A stretch of 64,000 nt of DNA from Longimicrobium sp. (GTDB taxonomy: Bacteria; Gemmatimonadota; Gemmatimonadetes; Longimicrobiales; Longimicrobiaceae). The notes beneath the pieces are model-generated. The model did no database searches. It was not told the origin of the DNA and saw only the letters and a list, made by a program, of their open reading frames with translations. Shown piece by piece: positions 41,997 to 51,000 of this stretch (positions are counted from its first letter, which is position 1; the number at the start of each line of letters is the position of its first letter). A program made the position numbers and the translations under genes. The stretch is taken from contig NZ_DATIND010000151.1 in assembly GCF_035474595.1 (NCBI RefSeq), positions 80,555 to 144,554 on the forward strand. Direction: 5' to 3'.

Positions 41997-44900
41997 TCAT
42001 CGCCCCGCCGGGCGTACGGTGAACAGCCCGCCGCCGCTGCGCCCGTGCACGCCGGGGTTGTACATCTCCTCCGCCTGCGCCGGCGCGGAAACGAAGCGGC
42101 CGGCCGTGGTCGCCCGCGCCAGGTAGGTGGCGTCGTAGCTTCCCCGCCACAGCCGCCGGGCGAAGTAGACCACGCGGTCGTCGCGGATCTCGGTGTGGTC
42201 GAACGCCGTCCACATCCCCGAGTCCCAGCTCCCGTATCCCCAGTACCAGGCGCCGCGCGGCTCCTCCTCTTCCCCGTTCTCCGGCTCGGGGGTGAGCAGG
42301 TCGCTGGCGAAGGGGCTCACGGTGCGCAGGCTCAGGTCCACCGCCTCCAGCCCGGCGGGAAGCGGATCGTCGAGCACCACCATGCTGCGGTCTTCGGGGA
42401 TGGTGATGCGCAGCCGCACGCGCACCACCTGCCCGGCCGCCACGCTGGTGACGGGGCGCCGCGAGTCCACCGTCTCGTACCAGCGCTCCACCGCGATGCC
42501 GCGGTCCAGCGGGCGGTAGGTGGCGCGCCCGACCACCTCGCGCACCGCCAGCTGGTAGTACACGGCCGGGCCCGCGCCGTCGGCCCGCACCTGCACGCGC
42601 AGCACCTTGCGCCCGTCCCAGCGCGTGGACACCAGCCCCGTCAGCGCCGACGTGCTGTCGGGCGTCTGCCCGCGGCGCGCGCGCATCCGGGCGACGACGC
42701 GGCCGCCCTGGCGCACGCTCACCATGCGGTCGGGCGCGCCGCGCTGCGCCCGCTCGAAGCGGTACAGCGCCAGCACCGCCGCGCCGTAGTCCTGCGTGGT
42801 CCATTCCAGGGCGCCCTCTTCCCGCCCCTGCTGCACCACCGTCTCCACCAGCGCGCCCAGCATGGGGTGCCCCGGCCGCAGCTCCAGCGTGGCCGTCAGC
42901 AGCCGCGCCGCCGGCCGCACCGGCGAGGCGAAGTAGAAGTGCCGGTCGTACGCCGCGGGCGGGAGGTAGGCGCGCGTTCCCCGCACCCGCACGCCCGCCC
43001 ACGCCGCGTCCAGCAGCCGCAGCGCCGGCTCGCGGGCGCCGCGGCGCGCCAGCACCTCGGCCAGCGCCACGCGGTCTTCCCAGGTCATCCGCGCCGCCTG
43101 CCCCAGCAGCAGGTTCTCGGAGGGCACGTCGGGGCGCCCCATGCGGCTCAGGAAGTCGGCCGCGGCCAGGCGCTCGGCCAGCACCTCGTACACGCGCGGG
43201 TCGCGGACGCCCAGCGCCTGCCGCACCGCGTCGGGCTCGTGCAGGGCGCGGGTCAGATAGCTGGCGATGCCGTTCAGCACGGTGTCGCGCACCGGGAAGC
43301 CGGCCTCGCGGGCGTCCAGCAGCACGCGCCCGGCGTAGGCGGTCAGCCAGGGCGTGGTCCAGTCGGTCTGGCTCCACAGCCCGATCCCGCCGTCCTCGCG
43401 CTGCCGCCCCGAGAGCGTGCGCACCACCTGCTCGATGCGCGGCCGCGCATCGCCCTTCAGCAGCGTGGCTCCGCTCGCCCGCTGCGCGCGGTAGAGGGTG
43501 ACCAGCGGCAGGCCGCGGCTGGTGACCTGCTCGGAGCACTCGTAGGGGTAGATGTCCAGCCAGCGCTGGTACGCCTGCACCATCGCCAGCGGCGAGGTGC
43601 CGAAGCCCAGCACCAGCCGCGAGCGCGACAGGTCGGTCTCGGCCGGCAGCTCGAACTCCACCGTGGCCGTGTCGCGCAGCACGCCCGAGACGGCCTGCGT
43701 CACCGGCCGGTTGGCGGGGTGGATGGGGATCCCCACCTGCACCGCGTCGCCCGCGCCGTTCCCGCTCGCGTCGAAGCGGAAGCGCGCCGTGTCGCCCGCA
43801 ATCGCGTGGAAGTGGAAGAGCGCCTCGGCGCCGCGCCCGGCGCCCAGCGACAGCGTCTGCCGCGCCCCGCCGAGGAGGCTCACCCCGCGCGCCTGCGCGC
43901 TCACCGTTGCCGTGACGCCGCCGGGGAAGCGGTGGTTCACCACCACGCCGGCCATGAAGTCGTCGCCCTCGCGCAGGAAGCGCGGGAGGGAGGGGCGCGC
44001 CAGCAGCGGGCGCGTGGCCAGGAGCGGCGCGTGGCCGCTGCCGTAGCGGTCGCCCGCCGTCACCGCCAGCGCCATCACCCGGAAGGTGGTGATGTTGTCG
44101 GGGAGCAGGCCGGAGACGACGGCCTCGCCGTTGGCGTCGGTGACCACGGAGCCGATGAAGAACGCGGTGGGGCGGAAGACGGAGCGGAGCACGCCCACGG
44201 CGTCGCGCCCGCCGCTGCCGCCGGGGTTGCGCGCGCCCTTCTGCCCCTCGGGCACCTGCGGGGCCACGGAGACCAGGTTGCTGGCCAGCCGCATCCCCAG
44301 CCCGCGCGGCTGGTAGATGAGGTCGATGGGGTCCGGCGTCTGGTAGCCGGTGAGGGAGAGCACGCCCTCGTCCACCGCCCACACCGTCACCTCGCCCGCC
44401 TGCGGACGGCCGGCGGCGTCGCGCAGCCGCACGCGGACCCGGGCCGTGTCGCCGGGGCGGTACTCGGGGAGGAGCGGCTGCACCGTCACCGCCAGCCGCT
44501 TCACCTCGGGCGTCACCTTCAGCTCGGCGTAGCCCACCCGCAGCGTGGGCCGGCCGGGGTCGTCCACCGTTCCCGGCCGGGCCGAGCGGCCGCGCACCAT
44601 CACCACGCTCACGTACGCGTTGGGCGCCAGCGCCTCGGTGATGGGGATCTTCACCGTCTGCGTTCCCGACGTCACCCGGATGCGGAAGTGCCGCAGCACC
44701 CGCTCGCGCTCCACCGTGACCCACGCCTCGGCGTTGGTGAACGGCGCGGCGATGAGGACGGTGGCGGTGTCGCCCACCGCGTAGCGCTGCCGGTCGGGGA
44801 CCACCTCCATGCGGAACTTCCCCTCGTCGTTCCACGGCACCCAGCCGGGGCCCACCACCCAGCGGGTGAGGCTGGTGCGCACCGCGCGCCCCTTCCGGTC

Positions 44901-47753
44901 GCGCGTGGCGAAGGTGACGGTGTAGTCGCCGCCCTCGCGCGGGGTGAAGGCGCAGGGCGCGGGCGCCGCCCCCGTGGTCAGCCGGCAGGTGGCCACGGTG
45001 TCGGTCACCCACTCGCCCACCTCGTCGTACACGCCGCCCCGCATCCGCCGGGTGGAGTGCCATTCGCGCCGCGCCACCGTGCCCTCCACGGCCACGCCGG
45101 CCACGCCGTGCCCGTCGGGGCGCACGGCGATCACGTCCACGCGCACCGGCACCCCGGCCGGCCAGAAGTAGCCCTTCCCCTGCGGCTTGGCGCCCAGGTA
45201 GAACTCGGCGGGGTGCACCATCACCGAGGTGCTGGCGGCCACCGTCTGCCGGTTGGCGTCCACCACCTCGGCCTCCACCGTCAGCATCGCCGGCCGGCCG
45301 CCGGGCTGCGGCGCGGCCCGCACCGCCAGCTCGCGGTAGCCGCGGGCATCCAGCGTGTCCACGCCGCTCCCCGCGCTCTGCTCGCCGCCGTCCGTCTCGC
45401 CGCTCCACCAGTTCGGCTCCTCGCCCAGCTGGTAGCCGTCGGTGCCGGGGATCTGCAGCGCCCACGACCCCACCTCGGTCTGCCGCGCCGTCCAGCGCAG
45501 CGGCGAGCGCGCCATCGGCGCGCCGAACAGGTAGCGTCCGCCCACGGTCACGCGCACCTCGTCGCCCGCGAACTTCGCCTCCCTGGGCGCGGTGGCGTCG
45601 ACCAGGAACTCGGGCGGGCGGTACTCGGCCACCTGGTAGCTGGTGTACCCCAGCCGCCGCCAGCGGCCGTCGCGCCGGGCCTGGATCTCCACCCCGTACT
45701 GCCCCAGCGGCACGTCGGGGGGAAGGCGGAAGGTCTGCCCGGCGGTGCCGAAGCGGCTGAGCGCCACCACGGTGTCGCGCACCGGGTGCCCGTCGCGGTC
45801 GCTGAAGCTCCAGCGCAGCGAGTCGCCCGGCCCGGGCGGCAGCAGCGCGCCCAGCGGGCCGCGGCGGACGATGGCCCGGGCGTACACCGGCTCGCCCGGC
45901 CGGTAGATGCCGCGCTCGGTGAACACCGCGCCCGCCGTGGGCGCGCGCTCCTCGCCCCAGGCGCTCCCCACCCCGAACTCGTACGGCGCCAGGTCGGGGT
46001 CGTACTCGTTTACCCCCACCACCGCGCGGTCGCCGCCGTCGCGGGCGGACACGTACCCCTCGAACGAGCCGCCGCCGCAGTAGCCCCCGCACTCCTCCTG
46101 GCCCTCCGGGGGCGGGGGCGGCGCGTGGAAGCCGGAGAGCACGGCCAGCCCGCGGCCGTCGGTGCGGCCGGAGGCGCGCACCGCGCCGCTGGTGTCGTGC
46201 AGCTGCACCTCCACGCCGCCGCGCGCGCGGCCGTCGTTCACGCCCGTGACCCAGACCACCGCCTGGTCCACGCCCACGCGGGCGTGCACCGCCAGGTCGG
46301 TCACCTGCACCAGCGCCAGGGGCTGGCCGCCGCTCTCGGCGGTGGCGGTGTCCACGCCGCGGCCGCCCACGCGCACGGCCAGCAGCGTTCCCCCGCGCTG
46401 CCGGCGCGCGTCGCCCACGGGAAGGCGCACGCCGGTCACGGCGCTGGCGTCGCGGCGGCTCCGCACCGGAACGCGGTGGAGCCCGGCGCCCGGCTCCAGC
46501 TCCTTCCAGGCATCGGCCCATCCCCACCCGCGTGACAGGAAGCGCGCCTCCATCCGCTCGGGGACCGCGGCCACCGTCACCAGCAGGGTGTCCACGTTCA
46601 CGTGCTGCACCGCCAGCGTGCCGAAGCCCCGCCGCTCCACGATCATCTTGCCGTGGGGGTAGACGACGGACGGCGGCACGCCCGGCGTCTGGAACGACGC
46701 GCTCACCGCGGCCGGCAGGCGCTGCCCGAACACGTCCTCGAGCCCCGCGTCCACGGAGATGGTGTAGGCGGCGCGGGGGTTCAGCCGCCCTTCCATCACC
46801 CACACGGCGGCGGCCTCGGCCGTGTCGCGCACGGCGAACGGGCGGCCGGAGACGCGCACGTGGCGCAGCACGTCGGCGCCGCGGACCGGAGTGGAGAAGA
46901 CGACGGTGGCGGGGCCGTAGTGGCAGACGCCGTTCTCGGGGCAGCCCGCGTGCAGCACGCGCAGCGGTCCGTAGGTGGCGAAGCTCCAGCGCAGCGGCTC
47001 GCCGCCCACGCTGTCGAGCCGCGCGGGAATGACCAGCTGCGCCCTGCAGCCGGGAAGGAGCGGGCGCTCGGGGGCGAGCTCGGCCACGCGGCGCAGGTCG
47101 CGCGTGGAATCGGCCGCGGTGAACCCGTAGTAGCGGAACCACTCGGGGTCGTCCGCGCTTATGCGGTGCTGGCCGGCCAGGCGCAGCGGCACCACGGTGC
47201 CGCCGTGGCACGAGGTGTCGGGCTCCACCCGCGCCGTGGCCAGGTCGCGCGCGTCGAAGGTGCTGCTCAGCAGCACGCGGAACACCGGCCGCGGCGGAAG
47301 GAAGCCCGGTCCGCCGCTGGGCCCTACCGGGTCGCCGGTGAGCACGCGCGCCTTCGCCACGCGGAAGGTGAAGCGGTGCGGGCGCGGCAGCCGGCCGCCG
47401 TCCATCGCCGCGAAGGTGCTGGCGATGGTCACGCGGTACTCGGCGCCGGGGCGCAGCGGCTGGTCGGGGGTGAAGCGGAGGGTCACGGGGTCGCGCCACT
47501 CCGCCTTGCCGCGGACCGAGGGGGAGATGCGGAACACCTCCCCGGCGTCCACCAGGTCCTCCAGCCCGCCGGCCACCGGCCGGTCGAAGGTCACGGTGAT
47601 GGGCGCGTCGGGCTCGGCGGGCTCGCCGGGCGTGGGCGCGGTGCGCAGCACGCCCAGCTCGGGCGCGCGCGGTTGAACGGCACGGGCGGAACGGAACGCG
47701 AAAAACCCGGAGATTCCGAGGATCGCGAACAGCGCGATGGCAGCCCTGCGCAT
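41997..47753 (-). CDS. yfhM: Bacterial alpha-2-macroglobulin (YfhM-like)
   Basis: 1918-residue giant protease trap of the periplasm. An N-terminal hydrophobic segment (residues about 5-25) exports or anchors it; unlike Escherichia coli YfhM I see no lipobox Cys. The thioester motif C-S-E-Q lies in YPYECSEQV near residue 1403; this Cys-Gln bond covalently traps attacking proteases. The upstream marker GLLPDNITTFRVMA and the helical thioester domain after the motif match the family, as does the length. It is followed by pbpC, the conserved partner thought to repair peptidoglycan while the macroglobulin guards the periplasm. The ATG at 47753 opens directly into the signal segment. Confidence 0.95.
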   Translation of the reverse strand: MRRAAIALFAILGISGFFAFRSARAVQPRAPELGVLRTAPTPGEPAEPDAPITVTFDRPVAGGLEDLVDAGEVFRISPSVRGKAEWRDPVTLRFTPDQPLRPGAEYRVTIASTFAAMDGGRLPRPHRFTFRVAKARVLTGDPVGPSGGPGFLPPRPVFRVLLSSTFDARDLATARVEPDTSCHGGTVVPLRLAGQHRISADDPEWFRYYGFTAADSTRDLRRVAELAPERPLLPGCRAQLVIPARLDSVGGEPLRWSFATYGPLRVLHAGCPENGVCHYGPATVVFSTPVRGADVLRHVRVSGRPFAVRDTAEAAAVWVMEGRLNPRAAYTISVDAGLEDVFGQRLPAAVSASFQTPGVPPSVVYPHGKMIVERRGFGTLAVQHVNVDTLLVTVAAVPERMEARFLSRGWGWADAWKELEPGAGLHRVPVRSRRDASAVTGVRLPVGDARRQRGGTLLAVRVGGRGVDTATAESGGQPLALVQVTDLAVHARVGVDQAVVWVTGVNDGRARGGVEVQLHDTSGAVRASGRTDGRGLAVLSGFHAPPPPPEGQEECGGYCGGGSFEGYVSARDGGDRAVVGVNEYDPDLAPYEFGVGSAWGEERAPTAGAVFTERGIYRPGEPVYARAIVRRGPLGALLPPGPGDSLRWSFSDRDGHPVRDTVVALSRFGTAGQTFRLPPDVPLGQYGVEIQARRDGRWRRLGYTSYQVAEYRPPEFLVDATAPREAKFAGDEVRVTVGGRYLFGAPMARSPLRWTARQTEVGSWALQIPGTDGYQLGEEPNWWSGETDGGEQSAGSGVDTLDARGYRELAVRAAPQPGGRPAMLTVEAEVVDANRQTVAASTSVMVHPAEFYLGAKPQGKGYFWPAGVPVRVDVIAVRPDGHGVAGVAVEGTVARREWHSTRRMRGGVYDEVGEWVTDTVATCRLTTGAAPAPCAFTPREGGDYTVTFATRDRKGRAVRTSLTRWVVGPGWVPWNDEGKFRMEVVPDRQRYAVGDTATVLIAAPFTNAEAWVTVERERVLRHFRIRVTSGTQTVKIPITEALAPNAYVSVVMVRGRSARPGTVDDPGRPTLRVGYAELKVTPEVKRLAVTVQPLLPEYRPGDTARVRVRLRDAAGRPQAGEVTVWAVDEGVLSLTGYQTPDPIDLIYQPRGLGMRLASNLVSVAPQVPEGQKGARNPGGSGGRDAVGVLRSVFRPTAFFIGSVVTDANGEAVVSGLLPDNITTFRVMALAVTAGDRYGSGHAPLLATRPLLARPSLPRFLREGDDFMAGVVVNHRFPGGVTATVSAQARGVSLLGGARQTLSLGAGRGAEALFHFHAIAGDTARFRFDASGNGAGDAVQVGIPIHPANRPVTQAVSGVLRDTATVEFELPAETDLSRSRLVLGFGTSPLAMVQAYQRWLDIYPYECSEQVTSRGLPLVTLYRAQRASGATLLKGDARPRIEQVVRTLSGRQREDGGIGLWSQTDWTTPWLTAYAGRVLLDAREAGFPVRDTVLNGIASYLTRALHEPDAVRQALGVRDPRVYEVLAERLAAADFLSRMGRPDVPSENLLLGQAARMTWEDRVALAEVLARRGAREPALRLLDAAWAGVRVRGTRAYLPPAAYDRHFYFASPVRPAARLLTATLELRPGHPMLGALVETVVQQGREEGALEWTTQDYGAAVLALYRFERAQRGAPDRMVSVRQGGRVVARMRARRGQTPDSTSALTGLVSTRWDGRKVLRVQVRADGAGPAVYYQLAVREVVGRATYRPLDRGIAVERWYETVDSRRPVTSVAAGQVVRVRLRITIPEDRSMVVLDDPLPAGLEAVDLSLRTVSPFASDLLTPEPENGEEEEPRGAWYWGYGSWDSGMWTAFDHTEIRDDRVVYFARRLWRGSYDATYLARATTAGRFVSAPAQAEEMYNPGVHGRSGGGLFTVRPAGR

Positions 47754-47990
47754 GGGAGGAGACGCGGAGTCTGGAGGGATGGCGGAACGCGGTGCGGACG
47801 ACCGGGTGGACCGGCCGGGCGAGCTGCGTTGGATCCCGGAGGATCGTCCTTGCCGGCGATAGCGCGGGCCGTGGGGGACAGGCCGCTACCAGCGTGGGGG
47901 ATGGACGGTCGCTCGCAGGGCTGCTCGTACCGGGAGGGTCCAGCGATCCCGTGCACCTCCGCCGATCGGAAACGGCGTCCAGCCGGAGCG

Positions 47991-48012
47991 CCGATTCTAA
48001 TCGGACTATAAT
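47991..48012. promoter_or_regulatory. Palindrome CCGATT-CT-AATCGG beside a TATAAT-like box
   Basis: The 14-bp palindrome 47991-48004 is followed after two bases by TATAAT on plus (48007-48012); the minus strand reads TATTATAG there. Such a site could be an operator at a minus-strand start for the macroglobulin gene 240 bp away. No good -35 was found on either strand, so this is tentative. Confidence 0.3.
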
Positions 48013-48295
48013 ACATCACCCGCCCCGGAATAGTTTCGCCGGGTGCTGCGCCGCCGGAGAACGTGCCGCGCCTTCGGCGCGGCACGGCCTTTTCACACGG
48101 ATCGGGCCCCTGCTCGACTGGACCCTCGATCGGCGCACCGCATCGTTGAGCGGGGGATGGATCCGGCATTCACGGCCAAGCCAGGAAACGCGCGCGGCGC
48201 CCAGCGCGTCCCGGTATCATCTCATCTCGGCAGCGTGAACTGGAAATCCGCATTTGCTGTGAAACAACGCCAGGATCGCAGAGGGCCGAGAAACA

Positions 48296-48336
48296 CGAAA
48301 CGGCCACCCGACGCATCTGCGTCGAGCGGCCGTTCG
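48296..48336 (-). terminator. Terminator of the tRNA cluster
   Basis: A long stem with the inner palindrome GACGC-ATCT-GCGTC and outer CGGCC/GGCCG pairing. On the minus strand it is followed by a T-rich stretch (GTTTCGTGTTTC), as expected after tRNA-His. Confidence 0.75.
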
Positions 48337-48344
48337 ATGTAAGG

Positions 48345-48419
48345 GGTGAGCGAGGGGACTTGAACCCCCGACCTCCAGGGCCACAACCTGGCGCTCTAAC
48401 CGACTGAGCTACGCCCACC
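48345..48419 (-). tRNA. tRNA-His (GTG)
   Basis: A full cloverleaf can be drawn: acceptor GTGGGCG/CGCTCAC with one G-T pair, anticodon stem CCAGG around loop TTGTGGC giving anticodon GTG, and T-arm GGTTCAAGTCC. An extra G before position 1 opposite C73 is the hallmark of tRNA-His. CCA is not encoded. Last of three tRNAs. Confidence 0.95.
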
Positions 48420-48459
48420 GTAAAGATCCCGCATCCTGCAGCCTTTCGGCCTTCCGCCA

Positions 48460-48533
48460 CGCGCCAGACAGGACTCGAACCTGTGACCCACAGCTTAGAA
48501 GGCTGTTGCTCTATCCACCTGAGCTACTGGCGC
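48460..48533 (-). tRNA. tRNA-Arg (TCT)
   Basis: The acceptor GCGCCAG/CTGGCGC pairs fully. Anticodon stem ACAGC/GCTGT encloses CTTCTAA, anticodon TCT, reading AGA/AGG. T-loop GGTTCGAGTCC is standard. Middle gene of the cluster. Confidence 0.95.
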
Positions 48534-48595
48534 AGGTACCACCCGTCTTCCTTCCAGCGAACCGCGCCGGACCCGGCGGGGGACGCTGCTTCCAG

Positions 48596-48669
48596 TCGGG
48601 GCGGCCGGATTTGAACCGGCGACCCTCTGCTCCCAAAGCAGATGCGCTACCGGGCTGCGCCACGCCCCG
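48596..48669 (-). tRNA. tRNA-Pro (TGG)
   Basis: The acceptor CGGGGCG/CGCCCCG pairs fully, with discriminator A. Anticodon stem TCTGC/GCAGA encloses TTTGGGA, anticodon TGG. First gene of the cluster, just downstream of a near-consensus promoter. Confidence 0.95.
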
Positions 48670-48680
48670 CGGAGCGAAAT

Positions 48681-48709
48681 AATCTAGCCGCGACGGGTGT
48701 TTCGGTCAA
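48681..48709 (-). promoter_or_regulatory. Sigma-70-type promoter of the tRNA cluster
   Basis: On the minus strand: TTGACC (48704-48709), a spacer of exactly 17 bases, then TAGATT (48681-48686). The tRNA-Pro 5' end lies about 12 bases further on. This is the clearest promoter in the window. Confidence 0.8.
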
Positions 48710-48783
48710 CCCCGGGCGGGGTTCGGCCCCAGGGTTGGAGGCGTGTCTTTCCCCGCTTCTCGTGCGTTTCCGACCCCTCCCGG

Positions 48784-48859
48784 GATCTCCGGCGGAGACG
48801 CGGGCACGCGGAGGTGGCCCGGCATGCACCTCCGCGGCTCCGCGTCTCCGCGTGAGATC
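48784..48859. repeat. GCGGAGACGCGGAG palindromic repeat, copy 4
   Basis: The arms 48784-48813 and 48829-48859 are inverted copies ending GATCTC/GAGATC. It lies downstream of the chemotaxis gene stop and upstream of the tRNA promoter. Confidence 0.8.
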
Positions 48860-48888
48860 CAGCGATCGTGGACGACGCGCGCCGAGGC

Positions 48889-50652
48889 TTACGCGGCCAC
48901 GGCCAGGTGCCGCTTCGCGGGCGCGGCGGCCACGGACGGCTCCGGCGCGGCGGCGGGCTCGTCGCCGGTGCGGAAGCGCGTGGTCTCGGCTTCCAGGCCG
49001 CGGGCGATACGGGCCAGCTCCTCGGCGCTGGCGCTCATCTCCTCCATGCTGGCCGTAATCTCCTCCACCGCGGCGGCGGCGTCCTCGGCGGCGGCGGCGT
49101 TGGCCTGCGACAGGGCGACCAGGCCGCGGTCCTCCCCATCTCCCTCCACCCCGGCCACGGCCAGCACGTCGCGGCTGCCGGACGCGATCTCGCGCGCGGC
49201 GCGGTGGATGGCGCCCACCTCGCGCACGGTGCGGTCCACCACGGTGCGGATCTGCTCCAGCGCCTCGCCCGCGCCCGCGGCCAGCTCCGAGCCGGCCTCC
49301 ACCTCGGCGGTGCCGCGGCGCATGCTCTCCACCGCGCGCGCCGTGGTCCCCTGCACGCTGGCGATCAGCTCGGCGGCCTCGCGCGCGCTGTCGCCGCTCT
49401 GCGTGGCCAGCTTGCGCACCTCTTCCGCGACCACCGCGAAGCCGCGGCCGTGCTCGCCGGCGCGCGCGGCCTCGATCGCGGCGTTCAGCGCCAGCAGGTT
49501 GGTCTGGCTGGCGATGGCCGCCACCGCCTGGGTGATGCGGCCGATGCGCTCGCTGAAGCCGTTCAGCTCGGCGATGCGGCCGGCGCTCTCCAGCACCGTG
49601 TCGCGGATGCGGCCCAGGCTTCCCACCGCCTCGCCGATCACGCGCGTGCCGTCGCGGGCCACGTCGCGCGCGCGGCGGCTCTCGTCGGCCACGGCCTCGG
49701 CGCGCGCGGCCACGCCGTCGATCCCCTGCGTCATCTCGCCCAGCGCGCCGGCGAGCATCCGCGCGGTCCGCGCCTGCTCCTGCGCTCCGGCCACCACCTG
49801 CGTGAGCGACGCGGCCAGCCCTTCGGCCGCGTGCGTGACGTGGTCGCTGGCCGAGGAGAAGCCCTGGGCGACGTCGGAAACCCGCCCCGCGCGGCCGCGC
49901 ACCTCGCGCAGCGCGCCGGCCAGCCGCGCGGTGCCGTCGTTGATGGCGCCCACCGCGTTCCCCACCGCGCCTTCGCCACGCGCGGCGCGGGCAGTCAGGT
50001 CGCCCTCGCCCACGCGGCCGGCCAGCTCCACCAGCGCCTGCGCCTGCCGCGTCTCGCCGGCCAGCAGGCGCGACATGTAGACGAGGATGGTGACCTCGAA
50101 CACCACCCACCCGGCGTGGATGGCCACGATCCCCCACCCCCCGTGGTCCTGGAACACGTGCAGCGCGCCGCCGTGCTGCCGCGACAGGTTGCCGAGCACG
50201 TGGTGCGCGGCGACGACCACGGCGCCCCACACGGGCACGCGCCAGTCGCGGTACATCAGCAGAAAGGCGAGGATGGCGAAGATGTGGAAGTGCATCTCGA
50301 TCATCCCCCCGCTCTGGTGGATGATCAGCGCCGAAACCAGCAGCAGCGCGGTGGCGATGGTCATCCGCGAAAGCAGCGTCCCCGGCAGCTTCCACGCGGC
50401 CAGCGCCCCGGCCGCGATGCACGGCACCCCCCACAGCAGCACCGCGCCCCAGGTGCCGTGCAGCGGCGCCAGCGCCACCATCAGCAGCAGGTGGCCGCCG
50501 AGCAGCCACGCCAGCATGCGGTCGGCGCGGCGCCGGGTCTCGCCGATCAGGCTGGAGCCCGCGGCGGGCGTGGTCGCCGGAAGGTCGGACGCGCGGCGGC
50601 CGAACAGGCGGGCGCCGCCCAGCGGAAGCTCGTCGGGTGTGCTCGGGGTCAT
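48889..50652 (-). CDS. Methyl-accepting chemotaxis protein with multi-pass histidine-rich membrane sensor
   Basis: 587-residue chemoreceptor of the inner membrane. The N-terminal part has about six membrane segments and conserved-looking His residues in EMHFHIF, YRDWR and AAHHVLG, so the sensor is probably within the membrane instead of a periplasmic domain. A HAMP-like stretch (GEGDLTARA...) follows near residue 225. The signalling hairpin tip is [20 protein letters not shown] near residue 384, which contacts CheA/CheW. The start at 50652 (MTPSTPDE) leads into a short cytosolic tail before the first membrane segment; an upstream in-frame extension is low-complexity. No other chemotaxis genes are near. 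The ligand is unknown; the His pattern might bind a metal or haem. Confidence 0.92.
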   Translation of the reverse strand: MTPSTPDELPLGGARLFGRRASDLPATTPAAGSSLIGETRRRADRMLAWLLGGHLLLMVALAPLHGTWGAVLLWGVPCIAAGALAAWKLPGTLLSRMTIATALLLVSALIIHQSGGMIEMHFHIFAILAFLLMYRDWRVPVWGAVVVAAHHVLGNLSRQHGGALHVFQDHGGWGIVAIHAGWVVFEVTILVYMSRLLAGETRQAQALVELAGRVGEGDLTARAARGEGAVGNAVGAINDGTARLAGALREVRGRAGRVSDVAQGFSSASDHVTHAAEGLAASLTQVVAGAQEQARTARMLAGALGEMTQGIDGVAARAEAVADESRRARDVARDGTRVIGEAVGSLGRIRDTVLESAGRIAELNGFSERIGRITQAVAAIASQTNLLALNAAIEAARAGEHGRGFAVVAEEVRKLATQSGDSAREAAELIASVQGTTARAVESMRRGTAEVEAGSELAAGAGEALEQIRTVVDRTVREVGAIHRAAREIASGSRDVLAVAGVEGDGEDRGLVALSQANAAAAEDAAAAVEEITASMEEMSASAEELARIARGLEAETTRFRTGDEPAAAPEPSVAAAPAKRHLAVAA

Positions 50653-51000
50653 CGCGCGGGGATGGTGGGGGTCGGCTCGATGGACGGACGCGGGGGGAGC
50701 TCCGTCCCAGCTCTGCATCAAGATACGGTAGCAGCCGGCGATCCGGATGTCCCCGCGTAAATACGGCCTGCCCGGCGCCGATGTGAGGCCGCCGCAAGGC
50801 GATGCGCCGGGCGCGGCTCCAGCGGGACGCGGCATGGAATCGAGGCGTGCGGCCGTTCCTCCGCGCGCTCCGCGGCCTCTGCATGAGGCCATCTTTTTCC
50901 CGCCGTGGTGTGGCGGCTGGATTTTCGATTGGGGGATGAAGAAAGGCGGGACGCCTCGCTCCGGCGCCCGCCCGATGTCCTCCGCCGCACCGATGGACGG
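50653..51000. other. Intergenic region between rdgB and the chemoreceptor gene
   Basis: No gene seen. A small hairpin AGGCG-TCC-CGCCT followed by TTCTT on the minus strand (about 50938-50956) may end the rdgB message. TATCTT (about 50720) could be a -10 for the chemoreceptor, without a clear -35. Confidence 0.4.

Larger units (their letters stand above)
47754..48344. other. Intergenic region upstream of alpha-2-macroglobulin gene
   Basis: About 590 bp without a gene. It should contain the minus-strand promoter of the macroglobulin operon and, at its right end, the terminator of the tRNA cluster. The only marked site is the palindrome at 47991-48012. Confidence 0.55.

Noticed and set aside
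41733..46535. A long plus-strand frame antisense to the alpha-2-macroglobulin gene.
   Set aside because: The minus strand shows a signal peptide, the CSEQ thioester and full family length; the plus frame shows nothing recognisable.
48007..48012. A perfect TATAAT on the plus strand considered as a promoter.
   Set aside because: No -35 lies at suitable distance and no plus-strand gene follows for nearly 10 kb.
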